Part shown: positions 1 through 6,727 of the stretch, in pieces
How the letters are laid out: each line of letters opens with the position of its first letter
Position numbering within the stretch: position 1 is the stretch's first letter
NCBI GenBank assembly: GCA_026002045.1
Contig: BOAV01000015.1
Coordinates: 1 to 36,673, forward strand
Length of the DNA: 36,673 nt
Direction of reading: 5' to 3'
Source of the DNA: Spirochaetia bacterium
GTDB taxonomy: Bacteria; Spirochaetota; Spirochaetia; Treponematales; Breznakiellaceae
The notes under the pieces: model-generated
Seen by the model: the letters and a program-made list of their open reading frames with translations, nothing else
The model's database searches: none
What the model was told of the DNA's origin: nothing
Made by a program: the position numbers and the translations under genes

Positions 1-97
1 CCCAAACTGCACATAACATACGCTATATGCAATACGGCCTGGTATGCCCCGCATCCTTGCGGGGTGGAAGAAAATTTCTTGAGTGTATAAAAAATCA

Positions 98-235
98 GTG
101 ATAGTCGGTAAAAGGGTTGATATGTAGCGGAAGCATTAAATAACACTACATACAGCGTTTTATTTGCTGTTATAGCACTATCCATAGTGTTTGTTGATGA
201 GAAAGGTTAATTTCAACCCTACTTCCGACTATTAC
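98..235. repeat. Long imperfect inverted repeat, possible structured RNA or MITE
   Basis: The outer arms are 98-108 and 225-235 (11 pairs, one of them G-T). After a short internal loop they continue as 113-120 with 213-220 (8 pairs). Inside lie two smaller hairpins: ACAGC...GCTGT (152-170) and CACTAT-CC-ATAGTG (176-189). The shape suits either a multibranched RNA or a small non-autonomous mobile element. No coding frame crosses it and I recognise no known RNA family. A separate 6-bp hairpin (CCCCGC/GCGGGG, 47-64) lies just before it. AT-rich sequence without obvious features fills the space up to the brnT promoter. Confidence 0.5.
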
Positions 236-295
236 CAAAAAATTATACTAAAAAAACTTTTTATAAAAAATTCTAGAAAATTCCCCCAAAATCTA

Positions 296-324
296 TTGAT
301 AAAATAATGGAATATAATTATACT
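296..324 (+). promoter_or_regulatory. brnT promoter (leaderless start)
   Basis: A -35 box TTGATA (296-301), a 17-nt spacer and a -10 box TATACT (319-324) are followed after 6 nt by ATG at 331. Transcription would begin at or next to the start codon. No Shine-Dalgarno is present. This decides the brnT start, because the upstream in-frame ATG at 307 lies inside the promoter. Confidence 0.7.
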
Positions 325-330
325 GTATAT

Positions 331-609
331 ATGAAGATTATTTGGGATGAAAATAAAAATCAGGAAAATATACAAAAGCATAAAATCTCATTTCAGGAAG
401 CAGAAACGGTGTTTTATGATCCGAATGGTAAAATAATACACGATCCGGACCATTCTGATGAAGAAGACAGATTTATTATTTTGGGATTAAGTAAATTATT
501 AAATTTATTGGTTGTATGTCATTGTTACAGAGAAAACGATGAAATTATAAGGATCATAACAGCCCGGAAGGCAACAAAAAATGAAACAAAAGGATATGGA
601 GGAGAATAA
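331..609 (+). CDS. brnT: BrnT-family toxin
   Basis: A 92-residue protein with the BrnT hallmarks: the opening MKIIWDENKNQENIQKH, then ISFQEAETVF, and a C-terminal RIITARKATKNE. BrnT proteins are RelE-fold ribonucleases that arrest translation and are neutralised by BrnA. The family normally begins at the MKIxWDExKN motif, which agrees with the start at 331 and with the promoter placement. The stop codon is one base before the brnA start, so the pair is one operon in the usual toxin-first order of BrnTA. Base composition is AT-rich compared with the housekeeping genes, suggesting acquired DNA. The full family motif set is present, so the toxin looks intact. Confidence 0.88.
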   Translation: MKIIWDENKNQENIQKHKISFQEAETVFYDPNGKIIHDPDHSDEEDRFIILGLSKLLNLLVVCHCYRENDEIIRIITARKATKNETKGYGGE

Positions 610-610
610 A

Positions 611-820
611 ATGAGGAAAGAATACAATTTTATCGGTTCGGAGCCTAATCCGTATTTAAAAAAATTACGGAAACAAATTTCCATAAGGATTGATCTGGAT
701 ACAATAAATTTCTTCAAGAAACAGGCTGAAGAAACAGGAATAGCATATCAAAATTTGATAAATTTATATTTATCGGATTGTGCTATGCATTTAAAAAAGA
801 TAAATATAAATTGGAAATAA
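611..820 (+). CDS. brnA: BrnA-family antitoxin
   Basis: A 69-residue antitoxin partner. A GGAGGAG ribosome-binding site overlaps the end of brnT and places the start at 611; the longer in-frame reading from 581 would begin inside brnT. The C-terminal half (KQISIRIDLDTINFFKKQAEETGIAYQNLINLYL) reads as a ribbon-helix-helix DNA-binding domain: a basic beta strand followed by two helices. BrnA proteins bind the toxin and repress their own promoter, here presumably the one at 296-324. The N-terminal toxin-binding part is short. Confidence 0.85.
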   Translation: MRKEYNFIGSEPNPYLKKLRKQISIRIDLDTINFFKKQAEETGIAYQNLINLYLSDCAMHLKKININWK

Positions 821-1015
821 AAAACAAAAGCACGCCCACCGTCCATCTCCCCCGCGCAGGCGGGTTCTTGGCGCTTCGTAGCTGGTTTTTACGGAGGTTT
901 CCGTCTTTACCCAAAATAACCGCTTGAATGTTTCTTCTTTGCCATCTATAGTCTTTTTTCCCTCTCCCATATTGGTATTGTATCATATATTTTGTTATCG
1001 AACAACTCTAGTAAA

Positions 1016-3463
1016 CTATTTAATATCAAACACGCTCCGCAGTTTAATCCCGTTGGGCTTCCCGCTGATGATCTTTACCTTCCTGGTCCCCGCGTCCATG
1101 TCGAAGTAATTGTCCGAAAGAACCAGGTCCTGGTTCCGGTTGAGGATTTCTACACTCTTGGCGTAAGCGTCGGCCTTGACCGTAATGGCGTCACCGTCAA
1201 CTTTGTAACTCAAATGCGGGTCTGCCCAGTGAAAATATTTCGGCAGGGAGAAGATCACCGATCCCTCGGAAACCACCGCTGTGCCGTCCAACAGATGGTA
1301 ACTCAGATACTGATCATCCAGGGCGATGTCCGGCACATCAACCTTGTCGAGCCATAGGGAGCTTAAGGCGGGTATTTTTACAGGAATACTTTTTTCCTTG
1401 ATCACCTTGGCGTTCCTGTCCCGGATTTCCCACTTAACGATCAGCTTTTTTTCATCGAAGGTTTCGTTGGCCACTGAAAGGCGGAAGCTTTTTTCGATTG
1501 CGGCCTTTACCTGGGGCTGGTGGTTGGCATTGGGATTTTGGGTGAGAAGACCCTCCTCGTGGCAGGAAAGCATCACCGGCTGGAAGAAGCGTTTAGCAAA
1601 ATAATGCAGGGCCTTCCAGCGGTGGAAATAGTCAACCGAAGCCCAGCTTGTTACGGGCCAGATGTCGTTGAGCTGCCAGTAGATGGCGCCCATGCAGCGG
1701 CCCCGGTTGCGGCGGAAATGCTCCACACCGTACTTGATCGCCTCCGCTTGCAGCAACTGGGATGCGTAAAGGAAGGTTTCAAAATCATTAGGGTACAGGT
1801 AGGTTTGATACATGTAGGTCATGATTTTGCCGTTGGCGGCGTTGTTCCGCTGGTGCCGCTCCATCACATAGGAAAAGACGTTCCGGTCCTCCGGCAGGGT
1901 AAAGGCTTCGATAGTTTTACTGCCGGGGAAGGACTGGAAACCAAATTCTGACAAGTAGCGGAAATAGTAGTTCCGGTAATCCGAGAAGGGCTTGTTCCCG
2001 TGCCACACGGTCCAGTAGTGGACATCCCCGCGGTCAGGATCGTTGGGCTTGTCAAAGCTGCCGCCTGATGAGGGGCTTGCGGGCCAGTAGAAAGTCTGTG
2101 GATCAAGCTCTTTCAAAATTTGTGGGAAGATGTATTCGTACATCTTGATGTAGTCGGCTTTCTGTTTGAGGGTACTGACCCACGTCATCTGATCGACAAA
2201 CATTTCCATTTCATTGTTGCCGCACCAGAGCCCCAGCGAAGCGTGATGCCTGATCCGCTTGATATTTTCCGCAAGTTCCGCGCGGATATTCTGTTCAAAC
2301 TCATCGGATAGTTCGTAGACCGCACAGGCAAACATAAAGTCGAGCCAGACTATCAACCCCAGCTCATCACAAATATCAAAAAAGAAATCGTTGGGATAGT
2401 AACCGCCGCCCCAGACCCGCAGGGCGTTGAAGTTCGCGGCGACGCACTGTTCCAGAAGTTTCCGGGTCCGCTTTTCCGTAACCCGGCTCAATATGTTATC
2501 TTCTGGGATATAATCGGCGCCCATGGCGAAAATCTGCACACCGTTTACCTCGTGGGCAAAACTTTCACCCCACTTGTCTTTTTGGATGTGCATGGTCATG
2601 GTGCGTAAACCGTAGCGCCGTTCCCAACTGTCAATTTCCCGGCCCCTGTAAAGCAGAATCACCTTTACTTTGTAGAGGGGCTGCGCGCCGTAACCATGGG
2701 GCCACCAAAGTTCCGGTTTAGTGATGGTAATTTTTTCAGGAGAATTTTCGTAGGTTTTTGAAACGCCCCTGGGATCGGTGACAATCACATTCCATGCAAG
2801 GCCCGGCTTGGGAGTTTCCTTGCCGGTGTCAATCTGGACACGGACATTAAGATCAACCGCATCTTTTTTGTGTTTCTGGGTGACATATACATTGTCAATA
2901 CGGGCAGTATTAAAAGCTACGAGCTGAATGTCGCGCCAGATTCCCGCATCGGGGAGACGGGGACCCCAATCCCAGCCAAACATACAGTGGGCTTTGCGCA
3001 GATGGGGAAAGCCGTCAAGGGCGTCGGAGGAACCGTCGGCCCGTACTTTTTTGTAGGCCTCCCGTACAAATTTATTCGGGGAATGGAAAACGATCCGCAG
3101 GGTGTTATCCCCGGTTTTAAGCTGCTTCTTCACATCGAATTCCCAAATGCGGTGCATGTTCTCGGCCTTGCCGATAAGGGCTCCGTTGAGGTAAATATCC
3201 GCCAGGGTATCAAGGCCGTCACAGCGGAGCAGTACATGGTCGGAATTAACCAGACGCGGACCCACAGTAAAACTGTTTACATACTCAAAATCATTTTCCA
3301 TGAGCTCAAAGGATTTGTCTTCGTTATCACGCCAGAAGGGATCTTCCATTTTCTTATTTGCCAACAAATCGCTGTAAACCGAACCGGGAACTCTTGCGGG
3401 AAGAAATGCGGCCTCGGTAATCTTCTTCATCTTCCAGTCATTATGGAGCTTTTGTACGATCAT
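1016..3463 (-). CDS. Beta-mannosidase, glycoside hydrolase family 2
   Basis: An 815-residue GH2 enzyme releasing terminal beta-D-mannose from mannan or N-glycan-derived oligosaccharides. Visible landmarks are the N-terminal jelly-roll domain (roughly 1-200, with HCMFGWDWGPRLPDAGIWR), WWPHGYGAQPLY, the barrel motif LRVWGGGYYPNDFFFDICDE, the acid/base GLWCGNNEME (Glu after Asn) and the nucleophile region RYLSEFGFQSFPG. Length and motifs match bacterial mannosidases. There is no signal peptide, so the enzyme should be cytosolic and act on imported sugars. The start is supported by AAGGGGAA upstream. It follows thrS on the same strand but beyond a terminator, so it probably has its own transcript. 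Confidence 0.9.
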   Translation of the reverse strand: MIVQKLHNDWKMKKITEAAFLPARVPGSVYSDLLANKKMEDPFWRDNEDKSFELMENDFEYVNSFTVGPRLVNSDHVLLRCDGLDTLADIYLNGALIGKAENMHRIWEFDVKKQLKTGDNTLRIVFHSPNKFVREAYKKVRADGSSDALDGFPHLRKAHCMFGWDWGPRLPDAGIWRDIQLVAFNTARIDNVYVTQKHKKDAVDLNVRVQIDTGKETPKPGLAWNVIVTDPRGVSKTYENSPEKITITKPELWWPHGYGAQPLYKVKVILLYRGREIDSWERRYGLRTMTMHIQKDKWGESFAHEVNGVQIFAMGADYIPEDNILSRVTEKRTRKLLEQCVAANFNALRVWGGGYYPNDFFFDICDELGLIVWLDFMFACAVYELSDEFEQNIRAELAENIKRIRHHASLGLWCGNNEMEMFVDQMTWVSTLKQKADYIKMYEYIFPQILKELDPQTFYWPASPSSGGSFDKPNDPDRGDVHYWTVWHGNKPFSDYRNYYFRYLSEFGFQSFPGSKTIEAFTLPEDRNVFSYVMERHQRNNAANGKIMTYMYQTYLYPNDFETFLYASQLLQAEAIKYGVEHFRRNRGRCMGAIYWQLNDIWPVTSWASVDYFHRWKALHYFAKRFFQPVMLSCHEEGLLTQNPNANHQPQVKAAIEKSFRLSVANETFDEKKLIVKWEIRDRNAKVIKEKSIPVKIPALSSLWLDKVDVPDIALDDQYLSYHLLDGTAVVSEGSVIFSLPKYFHWADPHLSYKVDGDAITVKADAYAKSVEILNRNQDLVLSDNYFDMDAGTRKVKIISGKPNGIKLRSVFDIK

Positions 3464-3550
3464 GATTTCCCCTTAACAATTTTTGTTATTGTATACCCTG
3501 ATTCCAATTAAAGCAACAACCCCCGCTGCAACAGAAAAACCTTCGTTTGA

Positions 3551-3584
3551 AATAAAAAAAGGCCCTCCCAGAAGGAGAGCCTTT
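3551..3584 (-). terminator. Rho-independent terminator after thrS
   Basis: Read on the minus strand, an 11-bp stem (AAAGGCTCTCC with GGAGGGCCTTT, one G-U pair) closes on a 5-nt loop and runs into a tract of Ts (3551-3560). It lies between the end of thrS and the start of the mannosidase gene and separates the two transcripts. Confidence 0.8.
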
Positions 3585-3634
3585 CCGTAAACTTTTTACC
3601 GCTTATTTTACTTTATCGGTATCTTTTAACATCC

Positions 3635-3662
3635 TGTCTAAAATGTGTCCACATTATAGACA
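3635..3662 (-). other. Hairpin just downstream of thrS
   Basis: TGTCTA (3635-3640) pairs with TAGACA (3657-3662), and AATGT pairs with ACATT inside, leaving a GTCC loop. It starts 9 nt beyond the thrS stop. No T-tract follows, so it may protect the mRNA 3' end or be a remnant of a mobile-element end; the true terminator is at 3551-3584. Confidence 0.4.
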
Positions 3663-3670
3663 GACTCTAA

Positions 3671-5446
3671 TTACAATTCCAGTGATTGTGCGGCGGCCTT
3701 GTCCGCCGCATAGTCGGCGAATTCGGCAACTTTCATGGCGGGAAGCTGTTTCCCGTCACGCAGACGGATAGAAACCGTTCCCTCGCCGGCTTCCCTCTCG
3801 CCCACCACCAACATATAGGGAATCTTGCGGTTTTGACAATCCCGGATTTTTGCGTTGAGCCTGCCATCATCCAGTTCCGCAGTAACCCGCAGGTCCCGGG
3901 CCTTGAGTTCCGCCGCTACCTTCTTCGCGTAATCGTTAAAATTTTCTGTCACGGGAATTACGGCGATCTGCTCCGGCGCGATCCACACGGGGAAAGCGCC
4001 GCCGAAGTGTTCAATGAGCACCCCGAAGAAACGCTCCAATGATCCCAGCAAGGCCCGGTGCACCATATAGGGCCGCTTGTGCTGGCCGTCGGCGTCAACG
4101 TAGGTCATGTCGAAACGTTCCGGTTCGTTGAAGTCAAACTGTATCGTGGTCATCTGCCATTCACGGCCCAGGGCATCCTTTATTTTGAGGTCGATCTTGG
4201 GGCCGTAGAACGCGCCGCCCCCTTCGTCAATTTCGTACTCAAGCCCCTCGGCGGTTACGGCCTTTCGCAGTGATTCTAATGCCTGATCCCAGCGGCTCTG
4301 CTCGCCCACGGACTCCGCAGGTTTGGTTGCCAAATACGCCTTAATATCCTTAAAGCCGAAGATCTTCCATATCTTCAAACTGAAGCGCAGCACCTCCCGG
4401 ATTTCGTCTTCGATCTGTTCAGGGGTGCAGAAGATATGCGCGTCGTCCTGGGTAAAGCCCCGGACACGGAGCAGGCCGTGGAGCACCCCGGAGCGCTCAT
4501 ACCGGTACACCGTGCCCAGCTCCGCCCAGCGTAGGGGCAGGTCGCGATAACTGCGGCCCGAGTTCTTGTAGATCATAATGTGGAAGGGACAGTTCATCGG
4601 TTTGATGATGTAATCCTGCTTGTCGATCTCCATGGGGGAATACATGTTCCCCTTGTAAAATCCCAGGTGGCCTGAGGTCTCCCAGAGCCAGGATTTGCCG
4701 ATATGGGGGGTGTAGAGAATTTCATAACCGTTGCGGTAATGTTCCTTGCGCCAAAAATCTTCAATGGCAACCCGCATCCGGCCCCCGTTTGGGTGCCAGT
4801 AGATGAGCCCCGCCCCCGCTTCCTCGTGGATGGAATAGAGGTCCAGCTCCTTCCCCACCCGGCGGTGGTCCCGCTTTTCCACTTCATCAAGGAAGGTGAG
4901 GTAGGCCTTGAGGTCCTTAGGGTTTTCCCAGGCTGTCCCGTAGATCCGGGTGAGCATGGGCCGGTTCTCGTCCCCCCGCCAGTAGGCCCCAGCGATGCTC
5001 ATCAGCTTAAAGCCTGCGGAATTGATCTCACGGGTGTTCGCCACATGGGGTCCCCGGCAGAGGTCATACCACTGAACTTTCCCGTCGGCGCTTTTCTGTT
5101 CATAAATGGTGATTTCTGCATCCGCCGGAAGCTCGTTGATCAATTCGGTCTTGAATTCCTCTGCGGCAAATCGTTTAAGCGCTTCTTCCCGGCTCACCAC
5201 AACCCGCACAAAGTCTTCCCGGCTGTCGATGATCTTCTTCATCTCTGCCTCAATTTTGGGCAGGTCCTCGGCCACAATGGGTTTTGGCAGCAGGAAGTCA
5301 TAATAGAAGCCATTCTCTATTGACGGACCGATGGCCACCTTGGTCCCCGGGAAAAGCCGGGTAACCGCTTCGGCCATGATGTGGCTTACGGAGTGACGGA
5401 TAGCTGCAAGCTTGTCGTTTTTTGGATCGGATTTAGGATCGGACAT
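3671..5446 (-). CDS. thrS: Threonyl-tRNA synthetase lacking the TGS domain
   Basis: A 591-residue class II synthetase charging tRNA-Thr. The editing domain comes first (HSVSH near residue 17, then YDLCRGPHV). The catalytic core follows: MNCPFHIMIY with the zinc Cys, RWAELGTVYRYERSG, GFTQDDAHIF, GGGAFYGPKIDL and the motif 3 region VHRALLGSLERF, then the C-terminal anticodon-binding domain. Most bacterial ThrRS carry about 60 further N-terminal residues (TGS domain), absent here. The frame stays open upstream to 5632, but those 62 codons run through the T-box leader and look unlike protein. An AGGGG ribosome-binding site and the ATG at 5446 fix the start. Confidence 0.93.
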   Translation of the reverse strand: MSDPKSDPKNDKLAAIRHSVSHIMAEAVTRLFPGTKVAIGPSIENGFYYDFLLPKPIVAEDLPKIEAEMKKIIDSREDFVRVVVSREEALKRFAAEEFKTELINELPADAEITIYEQKSADGKVQWYDLCRGPHVANTREINSAGFKLMSIAGAYWRGDENRPMLTRIYGTAWENPKDLKAYLTFLDEVEKRDHRRVGKELDLYSIHEEAGAGLIYWHPNGGRMRVAIEDFWRKEHYRNGYEILYTPHIGKSWLWETSGHLGFYKGNMYSPMEIDKQDYIIKPMNCPFHIMIYKNSGRSYRDLPLRWAELGTVYRYERSGVLHGLLRVRGFTQDDAHIFCTPEQIEDEIREVLRFSLKIWKIFGFKDIKAYLATKPAESVGEQSRWDQALESLRKAVTAEGLEYEIDEGGGAFYGPKIDLKIKDALGREWQMTTIQFDFNEPERFDMTYVDADGQHKRPYMVHRALLGSLERFFGVLIEHFGGAFPVWIAPEQIAVIPVTENFNDYAKKVAAELKARDLRVTAELDDGRLNAKIRDCQNRKIPYMLVVGEREAGEGTVSIRLRDGKQLPAMKVAEFADYAADKAAAQSLEL

Positions 5447-5740
5447 TTTGGTACCCCTGTAATAGAACTGTGCGGGACGAACCGAAAAACGGTCCGCGGT
5501 ACCACCCTGCTTTCGCCGCCCCATGACAGGGGACGCACTCATCATCCTTAACGCAGATTTACGGTTCGCCATACTGATTTCTGTTCCGGCGGACAGCTCG
5601 GGAGTGGTTTTCGGCAGTTCCTGGATAATCACGCTTGCAGCTCAGGAACCGAAGTTCCACGGCGCGGTCTCTCTAGGGTAAAAACCAAAGGTTTTTACCC
5701 ATCCGGTATAAAACTTACTCGTCTCCGTCAAAGCCTTTTA
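5447..5740 (-). promoter_or_regulatory. T-box leader of thrS
   Basis: The T-box core AGGGTGGTACCGCGG lies on the minus strand at 5508-5494, a near-perfect match to the consensus that pairs with the uncharged tRNA acceptor end. Stem I-like sequence begins near 5735 (GACGGAGACGAGTAAG) and includes AGAGAGACC. Threonine codons ACC and ACT at 5608-5603 are candidate specifiers. The leader should sense uncharged tRNA-Thr and raise thrS expression. I see no U-tract terminator after the T-box; the region between it and the ATG carries the ribosome-binding site, so control may be translational. Confidence 0.85.
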
Positions 5741-5768
5741 TTAAAGATGGCGCTTTTGGGGGGAATGG

Positions 5769-6101
5769 TCAAGGGCTTATCATCATTCTTTTTAAGATGA
5801 TATCCTCAACATTTCTCCTGCCGTCAATCACCACCATAATCCAGACCGTTTTGTTTTCAATTTTATACATTATTTTCCAGTAATCGACAATTATTTCCCG
5901 GTATAGCAAATACCCGTATTTTCCAAGTTCCGGTACAACTCTCCCCCGTGTGGGTAAAACATCTAATTTTTTAACGGCCCCTTCAATCTTGTCCAAAATC
6001 TTTATTGCATAACTTTCATTGGTAAGGGCTATATAATCAATGATTTCATAAAGGTCTTCCCGCGCAGGGGCGGCCCATTTTATTTCGTATGTTTCCGTCA
6101 T
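5769..6101 (-). CDS. ParE/RelE-superfamily toxin
   Basis: A 110-residue protein with the ParE/RelE pattern: WAAPAREDLYEIIDYIA near the start, KIEGAVKKLDVLPTRGRVVPEL in the middle and YREIIVDYWKIMYKIENKTVWIMVVIDGRRNVEDIL at the end. ParE toxins poison gyrase and RelE toxins cut mRNA at the ribosome; sequence alone does not separate the two here. The start overlaps the antitoxin stop (ATGA, 4 nt), so the two are translationally coupled, antitoxin first. The preserved length suggests an intact toxin. Confidence 0.85.
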   Translation of the reverse strand: MTETYEIKWAAPAREDLYEIIDYIALTNESYAIKILDKIEGAVKKLDVLPTRGRVVPELGKYGYLLYREIIVDYWKIMYKIENKTVWIMVVIDGRRNVEDIILKRMMISP

Positions 6102-6382
6102 TTTTTTGCTTTAATTCTTTCCCGTAAATCAGAGAAAACAGCCTCGTTACCGTATACCTTTCCATCCTGAATTGCCTTTTCAGAAATTTGCATGAGTTTC
6201 ATTATCCCCATCGCATCAATCATGTTTTGATATGATTCTACATCGAGCAAAACCCCCCGTGCTTCCCCGTGCTGGGTTACGATTATAGGATTTTTGCGAT
6301 CATTGATATAATCCATCATATCGGCGGCATTTGTTTTTATATAAGAAATCGGCTTGATGTCTTCTTTCAAATTTATATTCAT
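6098..6382 (-). CDS. Phd/YefM-family antitoxin
   Basis: A 94-residue antitoxin with the Phd/YefM fold. An N-terminal DNA-binding part (IKPISYIKTNAADMMDYINDRKNPIIVTQHGEARGVLLDVESYQNM) is followed by a flexible toxin-binding tail. It is the first gene of the module and overlaps the toxin gene by 4 nt. A perfect inverted repeat covers its start codon (6381-6401) and is the obvious place for autorepression by the antitoxin-toxin complex. Confidence 0.85.
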   Translation of the reverse strand: MNINLKEDIKPISYIKTNAADMMDYINDRKNPIIVTQHGEARGVLLDVESYQNMIDAMGIMKLMQISEKAIQDGKVYGNEAVFSDLRERIKAKK

Positions 6383-6401
6383 AGTACTTCTATGGTACTA
6401 T
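6381..6401 (-). promoter_or_regulatory. Putative operator of the Phd/ParE-type module
   Basis: ATAGTAC (6381-6387) and GTACTAT (6395-6401) form a perfect 7-bp inverted repeat with a 7-nt centre that includes the antitoxin start codon. Phd/YefM repressors bind short palindromes at their own promoters; binding here would block transcription or initiation. Function is inferred from position. Confidence 0.55.
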
Positions 6402-6472
6402 TAACAGACTGAATTGTCAATAGAGATGAAAACATACCTTACTAAAATAATAATAAATTTTTCCCAAACCCC

Positions 6473-6501
6473 TTGACCCGGCGGGGAAAAAAGTATATCT
6501 T
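6473..6501 (+). promoter_or_regulatory. Promoter of a short leader-like transcript
   Basis: TTGACC (6473-6478), a 17-nt spacer and TATCTT (6496-6501) make a good sigma-70-type promoter. It would start a transcript near 6508 that reads through a 17-codon ORF and ends at the terminator at 6618-6643. Confidence 0.55.
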
Positions 6502-6527
6502 AAAAGTAGACTGAGACGGCGATTTAG

Positions 6528-6581
6528 ATGGTTTTTACAACACCGACATACGACATCTATCGTTTAAGCACCTTCGTTTAG
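6528..6581 (+). CDS. 17-residue leader-peptide-like ORF
   Basis: ATG at 6528 and TAG at 6579 encode MVFTTPTYDIYRLSTFV. Four of 17 residues are Thr, with two each of Tyr and Phe. It lies between a strong promoter and a Rho-independent terminator, the layout of an attenuator leader peptide. No amino-acid or synthetase gene follows: the next gene, fic, has its own promoter beyond the terminator. The ribosome-binding site is weak. It could also be part of a small regulatory RNA. I recognise no family. Confidence 0.35.
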   Translation: MVFTTPTYDIYRLSTFV

Positions 6582-6605
6582 CAGCAACCGTCCTCAGGCC
6601 GCCTT

Positions 6606-6643
6606 CCGGGTTTTCTCACCTCCTTTTCCCGGGAGGTTTTTTT
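6606..6643 (+). terminator. Terminator with a competing hairpin
   Basis: ACCTCC (6618-6623) pairs with GGAGGT (6632-6637) and runs into seven Ts, a Rho-independent terminator. CCGGG (6606-6610) can instead pair with CCCGG (6628-6632), using bases of the terminator's 3' arm, so the two structures exclude each other. That is what an attenuator would need. Confidence 0.6.
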
Positions 6644-6665
6644 ATGCCCATTATGGCTAATTTAT

Positions 6666-6723
6666 GGATATAATATGGATATATCTGTATTGACTTTCTC
6701 AAAATACGGATATAATATAGATA
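6666..6723 (+). promoter_or_regulatory. fic promoter with duplicated 16-bp element
   Basis: The -35 box TTGACT (6690-6695), a 17-nt spacer and the -10 box TAATAT (6713-6718) precede the fic ATG at 6728 by 9 nt, leaving no room for a Shine-Dalgarno. A 16-bp element GGATATAATATGGATA (6666-6681) recurs with one change at 6708-6723, overlapping the -10 box. The copies are 42 bp apart, about four helical turns, as expected for cooperative operator sites. Confidence 0.6.
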
Positions 6724-6727
6724 CAAT

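Noticed and set aside
821..1015. Intergenic stretch between brnA and the mannosidase gene
   Set aside because: No convincing hairpin, promoter or small gene; reported as empty.
5447..5632. 62-residue N-terminal extension of ThrRS
   Set aside because: These codons are the T-box leader, with the conserved T-box core inside; the AGGGG site and ATG at 5446 give the real start.
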